A stretch of DNA of 31,321 nt, taken from JAVVEZ01 sp032250895 (lineage in GTDB: Bacteria > Pseudomonadota > Gammaproteobacteria > Pseudomonadales > Pseudohongiellaceae). Every line of letters begins with the position of its first letter. Positions within the stretch are counted from its first letter, which is position 1. The notes beneath the pieces are model-generated. The model did no database searches, was not told where the DNA came from, and worked only from the letters and a program-made list of their open reading frames with translations. The stretch spans positions 1 through 31,321 of the forward strand of contig JAVVEZ010000038.1 in the NCBI GenBank assembly GCA_032250895.1, read 5' to 3'. A program made the translations under genes and the position numbers. Of the stretch, positions 23,089-31,321 are shown piece by piece.

Positions 23089-24207
23089 ATGTCAGGTTAT
23101 GCCATCACGCAGGCAGGAACCCTTAAAAATGAATGCAGTTGTATCCCACTCACACCGGTGAAAGCGGATCTTTATTTTATCATCCCCGGAGACCTTGAAA
23201 CTCTTACTGGCGGCTATGGTTATGACCGGCGCTTGCTGGCCGAGCTGACGGCTCTCGGGCTGGCGGTTGAGCATCTGCCGCTGTCCGGGATGTTCCCGGC
23301 ACCGGACCCTGGCGCTTTGGCGGATGCTGACAGGCTCTTGTCCGCTTTGCCGGATGACGCCGTGGTACTGATCGATGGTCTGGCTTTTGGGGCAATGGAT
23401 ACGATCATCGACAAGCATCGCGAGCGTCTGCGTATCATAGCTCTCTGCCATCATCCCCTGGCCTTTGAAACAGGCCTTGACAAAGCACAGGCGCAGAATC
23501 TGTACCTTTCGGAACGGCGGGCGCTCGATGCAGCGATGGCGGTACTGGCGACCAGTACCATGACCCGGCAACTTCTGACCCGGCAATTTGCGCTTGCTCC
23601 CGAAAAAATTACCGTGGCATCGCCTGGCACCGATCGCCATGACTTTGCTGAATGCATAGGCACCCCCCCCGTACTGTTGACTGTGGCAAGCCTGATCCGA
23701 CGCAAGGCCCATGACGTGCTGATTGATGCCCTTGCCCGGATTTCCCATTTGCCCTGGACTGCACGCTTTGTCGGCGGTATGGATTTCGATCCCGACTGGA
23801 CGATGCATTTGCGCGCCATGGTGGCCGCGGCAGGTCTCGACAAGCGCATTTGGTTCGGCGGCAGTGTCGCTGATCTGCTTCCCGAGTATAAGGGCGCAGA
23901 CCTCTTCGTGCTGCCCTCCCTGTTTGAAGGTTATGGCATGGCCTTTGCCGAGGCGCTGGCATCCGGTCTGCCGGTTGTGGCTGCAAGAGCCGGTGCGGTG
24001 CCGGACCTGGTACCGGAAACCGCCGGCCTTCTCGTCCCTCCCGGTGACAGCCATGCCCTGGCCGCCGTCCTGGACAAATTGCTTACTCAGCCTGCCGTGC
24101 GCGGAAAATTGCAGCGCGGCGCACGGCGTGCCGCCGGAACGTTGCCGACCTGGGCTGATAATGCCGGTATTGTCGCGGATTTGATTACTACAGTGAGATC
24201 AATGTGA
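23089..24207 (+). CDS. Glycosyltransferase family 4 protein
   Basis: GT-B fold glycosyltransferase that moves a sugar from an activated donor. Seen: the acceptor-side opening FIIPGDLETLTGGYGYDRR, a linker with SPGTDRHDF, VASLIRRKAHDVLIDAL at the start of the donor domain, FVGGMDFDP, and the EX7E motif in EGYGMAFAEALASGLPVVA. Donor and acceptor unknown. Start chosen: ATG at 23089, with AGGA close upstream. A GTG at 23158 would begin just before the conserved FIIPGD and is also possible, since the first 23 residues look unlike the family. A still longer frame reaches 22900 through the hairpins and is not credible. It overlaps the methyltransferase by 4 bases, so the two form one operon. Confidence 0.85.
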   Translation: MSGYAITQAGTLKNECSCIPLTPVKADLYFIIPGDLETLTGGYGYDRRLLAELTALGLAVEHLPLSGMFPAPDPGALADADRLLSALPDDAVVLIDGLAFGAMDTIIDKHRERLRIIALCHHPLAFETGLDKAQAQNLYLSERRALDAAMAVLATSTMTRQLLTRQFALAPEKITVASPGTDRHDFAECIGTPPVLLTVASLIRRKAHDVLIDALARISHLPWTARFVGGMDFDPDWTMHLRAMVAAAGLDKRIWFGGSVADLLPEYKGADLFVLPSLFEGYGMAFAEALASGLPVVAARAGAVPDLVPETAGLLVPPGDSHALAAVLDKLLTQPAVRGKLQRGARRAAGTLPTWADNAGIVADLITTVRSM

Positions 24208-25034
24208 GTGGCTTTTCGATTGCATGGCTGAATTTGCGCGAAGCCGCCGATGTGTCGGCACGAGACCGGACTCTGGCCCGACGGGCGATCGAATGGGTCG
24301 GTGCAGCCCCCCTTCCCGGGATGGTTTGTGTGGATCTGGCCTCCGGCACGGGCTCAACCTTAGGGGCATTGGCCAGGCTTGATACTGTCGATTTTCCTGA
24401 CCATGGCTGTTGGCGGCTGGTGGACCATGATCCGGTCTTGCTCGACGAGGCACTGCGCCGCCATGGTGGGCAATATCAAATCGCAACGTATGAGAACGAT
24501 CTCAATGAGATCGATGCCCTGCCCCTGAGCGGCGCCCACCTGGTCACTGCCTCGGCGCTGTTTGATCTGGTTTCCCGGAATTTTATCGAGCGTTTGGCAG
24601 CAAAACTTAGCCTGGAACGTAGCGCCCTTTATGCGGCCCTGAATTATGACGGAACCACCACCTGGTCACCGGTCCATGCGCTCGATGAAGACGTGCTGGC
24701 TGCATTCAACAGGGATCAATGCCGGGACAAGGGACTTGGACAGGCACTGGGGCCGGAGGCAACTTCCTGTCTGCAAGCGACGCTGATGGCAGCGGGTTAT
24801 GAGGTGTCCCTTGCCTCGAGTCCCTGGCTGCTGGGACCGGCTGATCATGCGCTTACCAAAGAATTGGTGAATGGCATTGCCGGCGCGGCGGCAACAGACT
24901 CGACATTTTCCGGGCACCCGGACCGGCGCGAACAATTAAAAGACTGGCAGAACTTCAGGCTGGCCCATGCCGGCAGCGGACACTGCCGCGTGGGTCATTG
25001 CGATCTGCTGGCGCTGCCTGTGTCGACTGTTTGA
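24204..25034 (+). CDS. Class I SAM-dependent methyltransferase
   Basis: 276-aa protein with a Rossmann-type SAM site: CVDLASGTGSTLGAL (motif I, about 42-56), an acidic LVDHDP at the end of the second strand, and LVTASALFDLVS at motif IV. GTG start shared with the end of the glycosyltransferase (GTGA overlap). The substrate is unknown. A near neighbour making or moving sugars suggests a glycan, lipid or small-molecule acceptor. Its 3' end overlaps the membrane phosphotransferase gene on the other strand by 40 bases, so both transcripts run into each other and no terminator was seen. Confidence 0.8.
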   Translation: MSGFSIAWLNLREAADVSARDRTLARRAIEWVGAAPLPGMVCVDLASGTGSTLGALARLDTVDFPDHGCWRLVDHDPVLLDEALRRHGGQYQIATYENDLNEIDALPLSGAHLVTASALFDLVSRNFIERLAAKLSLERSALYAALNYDGTTTWSPVHALDEDVLAAFNRDQCRDKGLGQALGPEATSCLQATLMAAGYEVSLASSPWLLGPADHALTKELVNGIAGAAATDSTFSGHPDRREQLKDWQNFRLAHAGSGHCRVGHCDLLALPVSTV

Positions 25035-26743
25035 TCCTGCGGCTGAACGCTGGTCTGAATTTTTTCCTGACCGTCTTCCTCGCTGCGGCTTTCCGCCGGT
25101 GCTGAAAAGGCAGAAATAATCCGGTCCCGCACCTCATCCATGCGCCATACCGGTGCATCGGCAGCGGGCAGCATCCCGTCGCTCCAGTGCCAGCCTTGTA
25201 CCGCATCCATTACCTTGGGATCACGCGCAATGAGATGCACGATGACATCACGATTGTCCGTATCACCGGTCACCAGGGGTGCCGGCTGATGATCGCCAAA
25301 CATCAGGATGACCAGATTGTCATCGCCATAGGTGATGGCATAGGACACCAGATCGGCCAGGGCATATTCCACCGACAGCCGATACTGTTCGCGAATGCGT
25401 GTTTCCTCCTTCCACACGACCTCGGGTGACTCGCCGGCATTGGCCTGGGCGGTGAAGATGCTGCCATCACCCACCTGCGCCCAATCCACCATCGTAGGTA
25501 GCGGCGTCCAGGGAGCGTGCGTCGAAATCAGGGCCATCTCCGCCATCACCGGCCTTCGTGGGCCGGGACGGCGTTCCAGTGCCTGAAAGGCGGAAAGGGT
25601 ATATTGGTCCGGCATGGTTACCCAGTTGAAGGGTTCACCCTGATAGCCAAGGTCCGTTGCTGTATAGATTTGATCGTAACCGAAATAATCGCCTTCCGGC
25701 CAGGCCTGCGTAATGGCCGGCATCACCGCCACCGTCCTCCAACCGGCACGCCTGAAGAGGCTGTTGAGGGTCTGTCGTCGACTCCTTACCAGCGCGTCAT
25801 AGCGCACCTGACTGTTGATCCACAGGCCCGATAACGCGGTGCCGTGGGCGAGCCAGCTGATACCACCGACGGTGGGGGACGTGAGGTAGGCACTGCGGGC
25901 AAATATCGCGTGCGCTGCAAGATCGATATTTGCCTGTTCCAGGACCGGGCGGACATGAGATGCAAAATCAGGATTGTCGAGCACAGTGCGACCATAGGAT
26001 TCGATGAACACCAACAGCACATCCTTGCCCCGGATCGCCTGAAAAAGTGCGTCACCGGGTGTATCGGCATACGCATCGACAGAGACCACTGAACGGAAGT
26101 ATCGGATATCGGCGAGGCCACTGAACGTATCGTTGACATGCAGTGCCATCAGTTCATAAAAACTTTTGGAGCTTCTGTGCAGGGGGCTGAGTGAAAGTGC
26201 CAGCCAGACCAGCAGACCCATCGACAGCCAGGTCGCAGACTTGCCCGGTGCAATGAGCAACAGGGCGCGCAAGCGTCCCAGCACGATGAAGGCCAGCACG
26301 AAAATCAGCAAGGCCAGCACAATGATCAGGGCCGCCGTCACAAGTGCACCCAGCCGGCCAATGGCGCCGGTCAACAGATTCATGGCATCTCCGAGCAGAT
26401 AGGCATCGAGCACGGGATTGAAGGGCCGGGCGAAGGCCAGATAGGCAGCCATATCGGCGAGCTTGAAGATTATTCCGGCACCCAACAGCAATGCCATCAG
26501 TCCCCGGAAGCCGAAGGCAGCGCGCTCCGGCAAAGCCAGCAAAACCAGCCCGAACAGCAGTCCCTCGAGAGGAAAATAGACAAAGGACAAGGGCATCATC
26601 CAACTGATGCGGTTGGGAGTGACCAATGCCAGATAAAAGAAAACAAGGCACAGTGTATCCAGCGTGATGGGCAGCAGACTTCGCCGGAGGGCATCCCGGC
26701 GGGGGTGGAAGACCCCAGAGATGTTCACACGACTGGCGGGCAT
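24995..26743 (-). CDS. Membrane sulfatase-fold phosphotransferase (OpgB/LtaS-like)
   Basis: 582-aa integral membrane protein with about five hydrophobic helices in the first 190 residues and a periplasmic alkaline-phosphatase-fold domain after. Seen: metal motif FIESYGRT (246-253), matching the ESLERT region of OpgB; LTSPTVGG (287-294) in the place of the nucleophile Thr/Ser; and the C-terminal MFGDHQP metal motif. Family members move phosphoglycerol or phosphoethanolamine from phospholipids to glycans or lipids. The start chosen is ATG at 26743, with GGGGAG upstream; the longer frame to 26818 would overlap the FkbM gene. Being the last gene of an opgGH operon, it most likely decorates periplasmic glucan. 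The Gln/Ser-rich tail overlaps the convergent methyltransferase gene. Confidence 0.82.
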   Translation of the reverse strand: MPASRVNISGVFHPRRDALRRSLLPITLDTLCLVFFYLALVTPNRISWMMPLSFVYFPLEGLLFGLVLLALPERAAFGFRGLMALLLGAGIIFKLADMAAYLAFARPFNPVLDAYLLGDAMNLLTGAIGRLGALVTAALIIVLALLIFVLAFIVLGRLRALLLIAPGKSATWLSMGLLVWLALSLSPLHRSSKSFYELMALHVNDTFSGLADIRYFRSVVSVDAYADTPGDALFQAIRGKDVLLVFIESYGRTVLDNPDFASHVRPVLEQANIDLAAHAIFARSAYLTSPTVGGISWLAHGTALSGLWINSQVRYDALVRSRRQTLNSLFRRAGWRTVAVMPAITQAWPEGDYFGYDQIYTATDLGYQGEPFNWVTMPDQYTLSAFQALERRPGPRRPVMAEMALISTHAPWTPLPTMVDWAQVGDGSIFTAQANAGESPEVVWKEETRIREQYRLSVEYALADLVSYAITYGDDNLVILMFGDHQPAPLVTGDTDNRDVIVHLIARDPKVMDAVQGWHWSDGMLPAADAPVWRMDEVRDRIISAFSAPAESRSEEDGQEKIQTSVQPQDQTVDTGSASRSQ

Positions 26744-26789
26744 ATGGCACTCCCCTTCAGGTAAGCCACAAGCTGCTTCATCAGGCCGG

Positions 26790-27536
26790 TCATTTCTGCA
26801 ACCTGGCATAAATATCACCGGAGCCGCCGTCGCTTTTCAGCTGGCGCAGGCTGGCAAGCATAGCGGCTGCGCTCATCCAGGTGTCATCCACGAAATCAGC
26901 CGTTTCGCCTTCTACCCGCCTGAACTGGTAAGCGCCCAGCTCGCTGAGGCGTTCAAGGCAAGCGTCGGCACAGTTGATCATGGCAGGCAGATATTCAAAG
27001 GCAATGAGCGGAACAGGCTGGGACAGCCCTGCCAGAATATCGGCTTCCATACCCTCCACATCGATCTTGATGAAATACGGCCGCCCGTGATCGGCGATCA
27101 GTTGATCCAGCGTGGTGACGTCGACATCCATCGCCTTATCCCAGACCACCCCGGCAAAACCTGCCGTCCTGGATACCTTATCTATCCAGTCCACTGACAA
27201 ACTGGTCACGGTTGGGTGGCGTCGGGAAATGTTGAGTAGCATCCGGCCCGGCCTTGCCGCCACCGCGCTGGCGAGGACTGTGATACCGTCACGTGGCAGG
27301 GCAAATTTCAGAAAACGCAGAAACAGAGGCTGGGGTTCCAGCGCAAGCACCCGGCATCCAAGACTGTGCAGGATGCGGCTGCGATTGCCGACATGGGCGC
27401 CAATATCAAAAACCAGACTGTCTGACGGAATCAGTGCTGCATAAAAGCGCTTCAGCGCACGCGCCTTCCAGGGCTGGCCATAGTAGATGCTGAGGGAGCG
27501 GGCGAGGCCGGCAACAGAACGCCAGTCCACAGTCAT
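26790..27536 (-). CDS. FkbM family methyltransferase
   Basis: SAM-dependent O-methyltransferase of 248 aa. Seen: VFDIGAHVGNRSRIL (motif I, about 42-56), LALEPQP, TLDQLI, and the FkbM hallmark FIKIDVEGMEADIL. Family members methylate hydroxyls on sugars, lipids and polyketides. The start chosen is ATG at 27536: it forms an ATGA overlap with the opgH stop and has GGA 7 bases upstream. ATG at 27548 would add four residues (METI) but lacks a ribosome site. It lies between opgH and the OpgB-like gene in a single operon, so periplasmic glucan or its lipid-linked precursor is a reasonable target. No signal peptide is seen, so it would act on the cytoplasmic side. Confidence 0.87.
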   Translation of the reverse strand: MTVDWRSVAGLARSLSIYYGQPWKARALKRFYAALIPSDSLVFDIGAHVGNRSRILHSLGCRVLALEPQPLFLRFLKFALPRDGITVLASAVAARPGRMLLNISRRHPTVTSLSVDWIDKVSRTAGFAGVVWDKAMDVDVTTLDQLIADHGRPYFIKIDVEGMEADILAGLSQPVPLIAFEYLPAMINCADACLERLSELGAYQFRRVEGETADFVDDTWMSAAAMLASLRQLKSDGGSGDIYARLQK

Positions 27537-29698
27537 GATCGTTTCCATCCCACGTTCCGGAGCTCCCCCCCAGAGAGGTCCTCGAGAAGTGCAGGGCTGT
27601 GCAGCAGAGCCATAGTCTCGCCCTGGCCCAACCAGACTTCCAGCGCGCTTGCCGATTCTGCCCGCTCAGCCTTGGCACGGGCCAGAATAAGCTCGGGATC
27701 AAAGATGTCCTGGGCAGCCTCGGACTCAAGCTGTGCGCAATGCCAGGCACGGAAGTGAGCGTCCGCCAGCAGTGCGGTCAATGGAGAAAGGCCCCCGCTC
27801 ACCCTTGCCGAAGCGAGTCGCTGGGCAACTGCCGCCAGAATGGGTGGGAGCCGCCTCTCCTCCGGGGTACGCAGAATTCCAAGCCAGCGCAGGGCTTGAC
27901 CTGGCCCGCGTTTGCCGCTGAGCCATGACAGAACCGCAGACAGCATGAGTCCGGCTGTCACCGGCAACATCCAGAAAAACAGGTCCGGATGCAAGGTCCA
28001 GGTGAGACCGGCCGCAGCGCCTCCCGTCAGCATGTGCCACTTGTGCATCCGCAAGGCACTGCTGAAGGAGATCGAACCATCTCCACGACGCTGAGGCTTC
28101 CAGCCACTGTCACCGCCGCTCAGTATTTCACGCACCATCTGGCTTTGGGCCAGCATCATGACCGGCGCAAAAAGGGCTGACAGCAGGACTTCGGCTGCCA
28201 CACTCAGGGTCAGCAGCAAAGGCCCTCCATAACGCATGCCGCGCCAGGGATTGAGAATGGCAGTTCCCCAGGACAAGACCTTGGGTAAAAGTACTATTGC
28301 CATCGACAGCATGAAAAGGGTGATGGCGCGCTCGGAGTCGAAGACCGGCCAGGTCGGAAACAATGAAGGCCTGGCGAAATATTCCGGCCGGGTGAAGCTG
28401 GCCTGCACCGCCAGCGCCAGGCCCACCGCCAGCAGCAGAAACCAGAACAGCGCACTCAGATAAGCCAGGATTCCGGACAGGATATGCAGACGACTGCTGA
28501 AAGCCAGCCCGCGTGCAAACAGAAAGCGTGCATGCTGCAAATTGCCCTGGCACCAGCGCCGGTCACGGGCCAGCACATCACTGACCGAGGGCGGGGCCTC
28601 CTCATAGCTTTCCTGCAAATCGGTATCGAAGCGCACACCCCAGCCGGCACGCCGCAGCAGTGCGGCTTCAATAAAATCATGGCTGATGACATGCCCGCCA
28701 AAGGGTGGCTTGCCCTTCAGAAAGGGCAAATGAGCAGAAGCGGCGAAAGCGGCGGTGCGAATAATGGCGTTGTGCCCCCAGAAATTGCTGCTGTTGCCAT
28801 GCCAGGCCGACAAGCCATTGCCGAAAACAGGTCCATAGGCCCGGTTGGCGAACTGTTGCAGACGGGCATAAAGACTGTCCGCCAATACAATGGATGGCAG
28901 CGTCTGCAGCAGACCGAGGCCAGGGTCTGCCTCCAGCCGCCGCGCCATCTCGATCATCGTGGCAGGATTCATGATACTGTCGGCGTCGAGGACCAGCATG
29001 GCCTCAAAGGCGCCACCCCAGCGCATGACCCAATCCGCAATATTACCGGCCTTGCGCTCATTGTTCTGGCGCCGGTGGCGATAGTAGATTGGACAATCCT
29101 GTCCACTGGCCTCGATCAGGGTATGGAAAACCTGTTCCTCCCCAATCCACGCTGCCGGACGGTTGGTGTCGCTCAGGATGAAAAAGGCAAACAATCCGGG
29201 AGCATCTTGTGCTAGGCCTGCGGCCATGGCTGCAATGGCCGCAGCGACCCGAGCCGGATCTTCATTGTAAACAGGAACCAGTACCGCCGTATGAATACCC
29301 GGCTTATTGTCATGGCGGTGATGGCGACCGGCCAGGTCTCGCTTCATGATCAGCAAAAACCCGAGCACAGCCTGACAGCCTGCAAAACTGATCCAGAAAA
29401 AATTGACTGCAAACAGCACGAGAAACAACCACTGCAAAGAGGTGATGCCCCCGGCGCTCATCACCCCATACATTTCCCGGACGCCATAGCCCGTCAATGC
29501 AACTGTGCCCACGAGCAGGAGCAGGCGCGCGCAAAATGTAGCCAAGCGACGCCAGAAGGACAGGCGGCTGCGTACAGACAGCCGGGGGGCATGGACTGAC
29601 TGTCTCGGCATGTCCAGCGGATGCTCAAGAGGCAGCGCAAGAAGCCGCGAGCTGGGTATTACCTCAAGCCGCGAGCCAGCGATAAAGCCAGGTTTCAC
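27533..29698 (-). CDS. opgH: Glucan biosynthesis glucosyltransferase H
   Basis: Inner-membrane GT2 glucosyltransferase that polymerises UDP-glucose into the beta-1,2 backbone of osmoregulated periplasmic glucans and exports it. Seen: two N-terminal membrane helices (about 50-75 and 88-118), VPVYNEDP, DAD (238-240), SHDFIEAALLRRAGWG, the RDRRW motif (378-382), and four to five C-terminal helices. The protein is 722 aa, shorter at the N-terminus than Escherichia coli OpgH (847), lacking most of its cytoplasmic N-terminal tail. Start: GTG at 29698, because AAAGGAG lies 9 bases upstream and the family-like stretch LPLEHPLDMPRQ follows; ATG at 29611 would cut this off. It therefore overlaps opgG by 35 bases. 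Confidence 0.9.
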   Translation of the reverse strand: MKPGFIAGSRLEVIPSSRLLALPLEHPLDMPRQSVHAPRLSVRSRLSFWRRLATFCARLLLLVGTVALTGYGVREMYGVMSAGGITSLQWLFLVLFAVNFFWISFAGCQAVLGFLLIMKRDLAGRHHRHDNKPGIHTAVLVPVYNEDPARVAAAIAAMAAGLAQDAPGLFAFFILSDTNRPAAWIGEEQVFHTLIEASGQDCPIYYRHRRQNNERKAGNIADWVMRWGGAFEAMLVLDADSIMNPATMIEMARRLEADPGLGLLQTLPSIVLADSLYARLQQFANRAYGPVFGNGLSAWHGNSSNFWGHNAIIRTAAFAASAHLPFLKGKPPFGGHVISHDFIEAALLRRAGWGVRFDTDLQESYEEAPPSVSDVLARDRRWCQGNLQHARFLFARGLAFSSRLHILSGILAYLSALFWFLLLAVGLALAVQASFTRPEYFARPSLFPTWPVFDSERAITLFMLSMAIVLLPKVLSWGTAILNPWRGMRYGGPLLLTLSVAAEVLLSALFAPVMMLAQSQMVREILSGGDSGWKPQRRGDGSISFSSALRMHKWHMLTGGAAAGLTWTLHPDLFFWMLPVTAGLMLSAVLSWLSGKRGPGQALRWLGILRTPEERRLPPILAAVAQRLASARVSGGLSPLTALLADAHFRAWHCAQLESEAAQDIFDPELILARAKAERAESASALEVWLGQGETMALLHSPALLEDLSGGELRNVGWKRS

Positions 29699-31184
29699 CG
29701 ATGGCAGCTCCTTTGAATTTGGGTTGCAAACGAATTTCTGTCGCCGTGGCACCACCGGCATCAAAACTGACAAAGACACGGGCACCATGGAATCCACCGG
29801 GCTGAACGATGATTTCGATCAAGCTGCCCTTGCTGAAACCGACCTCAAAGTCGATGTCTTGCAGCAATACGCCAGCAGGCAGACCAACATAATCTATCAC
29901 CATTTGCGGGTATTGCCCCCCCAGCATCAAACCATAGGCACTACGCTGAACACGGGCAATGGCATCCGGCAGCTGTCTGTCGTCAGGCCAGCTCAACTGA
30001 TAGGCAAAGCTGAAGGGCATTCCCGGTAACACCGGCAACCTGGGACGCCAGTAGGCGACAATGTTGTCATTGGTTTCGGCCCGGGTAGGAATTTCAACCA
30101 GGGCCACATGACCTTTACCCCAATTACCCCTGGGGCTGACCCAGGCTGAAGGGCGACTCTGATAGTTGGCTTCCAGATCCTGGAAATCCTCCAGTTTGCG
30201 GTTGCGTTGGATCAGACCGAAGCCTTTGGGATTCTCATCCATGAAGGCGCTGACTTGCAGATCATCAGGATTGTTCAGTGGCCGCCACAGATATTCACCT
30301 GCGCCCGTATGCATCGCCAGGCCATTCGAATCATGAACAGCACTTCGATAGTCGGGCCTGCTGGTCGCATCCATGCTGCCGAATAAATACATGGATGTCA
30401 GCGCTCCGAGACCAATGTGCCTGAGAGGCCTGCGCGCAAACAATGTAACGTCGACATCCATGCGTGTGGGGGTGTCCGGGTAAATGCCAAAGCGGTAAGC
30501 CCCGGCCACACTCGGGCTATCGAGCAGCGCATGCACGACAATGCTGTCGGCTCTCGAGGAGGGCCGCTCAATCCAGAATTTGCGAAAGATCGGAAACTCT
30601 TCACCGCTCGCTTCGGCGACATCGATGGCAAGGCCACGTGCCGACAGACCATAACTTTGCCCTTGCGACACCGCCCGAAAATAGCTGGCCCCCTGAAAAA
30701 CCACAAACTCGTCCTCATAATCATCCCGATTAAGCGGATAATGCAGGCGGAAACCGGCAACCTGGCCGACCGTCGCCACCAGTTTGGCAATTTCCGGAGT
30801 CTGGGCCTCGAAGGTGTCGGAACGGACCGGGACAGGAAAAGCCTCGCCGTTTTCCACCACTGAAATATCCACACCACTGCCATAGAGATTGCCCGGTGCA
30901 AACAACTCGATAGAGAAGCGGGTTGGCGTGTTTCCCCATATCGCCGCTTTCTTCCGGTACCGGATGCTGCGGTATTTGTCATAATCAAGCGCCAGCAAAG
31001 CATCCGATACCGGAGGGGGGAGACTGAAGGCTTGTTCTGCAAGATCCTGCGCAGCATCTATGACTATCTGACGGGAGAAACGCTGAGTCTGACCCGATGC
31101 CCGTGATCCAAGCACCAGTACCCCAAGTGCAGCAACAGCTGCCAGAAAATGTCTCCTGCTGGCAGTATGAAACGATGAAAACAT
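29664..31184 (-). CDS. opgG: Glucan biosynthesis protein G/D (periplasmic)
   Basis: Periplasmic glucan biosynthesis protein of 506 aa that acts on the nascent glucan made by OpgH. The N-terminus SRRHFLAAVAALGVLVLG is a twin-arginine-like signal, the trait of OpgD rather than the Sec-exported OpgG, so the symbol is tentative between the two. Seen: FQGASYFRAVSQGQSYGLSARG, the strongest family signature, then EEFPIFRKFW, HDSNGLAMHTGAGEYLWRPL, NPKGFGLIQR and the ending GETWLYRW. These agree closely with Escherichia coli OpgD. It is the first gene of a four-gene operon (opgG, opgH, fkbM, opgB-like). The ribosome site is weak: GGAG is 12 bases from the ATG. Confidence 0.92.
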   Translation of the reverse strand: MFSSFHTASRRHFLAAVAALGVLVLGSRASGQTQRFSRQIVIDAAQDLAEQAFSLPPPVSDALLALDYDKYRSIRYRKKAAIWGNTPTRFSIELFAPGNLYGSGVDISVVENGEAFPVPVRSDTFEAQTPEIAKLVATVGQVAGFRLHYPLNRDDYEDEFVVFQGASYFRAVSQGQSYGLSARGLAIDVAEASGEEFPIFRKFWIERPSSRADSIVVHALLDSPSVAGAYRFGIYPDTPTRMDVDVTLFARRPLRHIGLGALTSMYLFGSMDATSRPDYRSAVHDSNGLAMHTGAGEYLWRPLNNPDDLQVSAFMDENPKGFGLIQRNRKLEDFQDLEANYQSRPSAWVSPRGNWGKGHVALVEIPTRAETNDNIVAYWRPRLPVLPGMPFSFAYQLSWPDDRQLPDAIARVQRSAYGLMLGGQYPQMVIDYVGLPAGVLLQDIDFEVGFSKGSLIEIIVQPGGFHGARVFVSFDAGGATATEIRLQPKFKGAAIGETWLYRWLAA

Positions 31185-31266
31185 GACGCGTCTTTACTCC
31201 ACACAGGACCCGTATGACACGAAATGGCCGATAGTACACTCTGCTGCCCCAGACTATTGGCATGTC

Positions 31267-31295
31267 AGCATACTGCCCTTGCTGGCATTAGACAA
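31267..31295 (-). promoter_or_regulatory. Candidate promoter of the glucan operon
   Basis: TTGTCT (31290-31295) and TATGCT (31267-31272), spaced 17 bases, on the minus strand. Each box matches 4 of 6 consensus bases. The leader to the opgG ATG would be about 75 bases. Nothing else was recognised in 31185-31321. Confidence 0.4.
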
Positions 31296-31321
31296 GCCAT
31301 GGCGGGGTCCAGTACGTCGGA

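Noticed and set aside
23092..24054. 320-codon minus-strand frame opposite the glycosyltransferase
   Set aside because: The plus strand carries a complete GT4 protein with the EX7E motif; the minus frame has no recognisable feature.

Overview
The window looks like a chromosomal segment of a proteobacterium, most likely a gammaproteobacterium. The pointers are a FadE-type acyl-CoA dehydrogenase of about 800 residues, an opgG-opgH pair for osmoregulated periplasmic glucans, a bacterial group II intron relic, and dense ATG-A style gene overlaps. The species cannot be named from sequence alone. No rRNA, tRNA or CRISPR array was seen.

Layout. (1) 1-764, plus strand: the 3' part of a short-chain dehydrogenase. 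(2) 801 to about 1177, minus strand: a shrunken group II intron with domains V and VI intact but most of the reverse transcriptase/maturase deleted. (3) 1178-2288, minus strand: two AT-rich genes for unknown exported proteins, flanked by the intron relic and by the terminator of the large operon. (4) 2511-22803, minus strand: twelve genes in tandem, most overlapping or only a few bases apart. In transcription order they encode a class III cyclase-like protein, a short FAD glycerol-3-phosphate dehydrogenase, a long-chain acyl-CoA synthetase, an acyltransferase/alpha-beta hydrolase fusion, a thiolase, a hydroxyacyl-CoA dehydrogenase/enoyl-CoA hydratase fusion, FadE, a glycerophosphodiester phosphodiesterase, an aldehyde dehydrogenase, an M20 amidohydrolase, a thiamine-diphosphate enzyme and a periplasmic binding protein. 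(5) 22804-23088: a divergent control region with a good promoter for the operon, two adjacent hairpins and a short tandem repeat. (6) 23089-25034, plus strand: a GT4 glycosyltransferase and a SAM methyltransferase. (7) 24995-31184, minus strand: opgG, opgH, an FkbM methyltransferase and an OpgB/LtaS-like membrane phosphotransferase, with a candidate promoter at the right edge.

How the genes fit together. The large operon holds every step of beta-oxidation (activation, dehydrogenation, hydration, second dehydrogenation, thiolysis) and also enzymes for the glycerol side of lipids (phosphodiesterase releasing glycerol-3-phosphate, then its oxidation) and an acyltransferase/lipase-like protein. 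This reads as a self-contained unit for taking apart or remodelling glycerolipids, with a possible nucleotide-cyclase sensor as its first gene. The last four genes form a second module (binding protein, amide hydrolysis, 2-oxo-acid decarboxylation or similar, aldehyde oxidation) whose substrate is unknown. The right-hand cluster makes periplasmic beta-glucan and probably decorates it with phosphoglycerol-like groups and perhaps methyl groups.

The most promising undescribed items are the cyclase-led lipid operon with its acyltransferase/hydrolase fusion, and the glucan operon that carries its own decorating enzymes.
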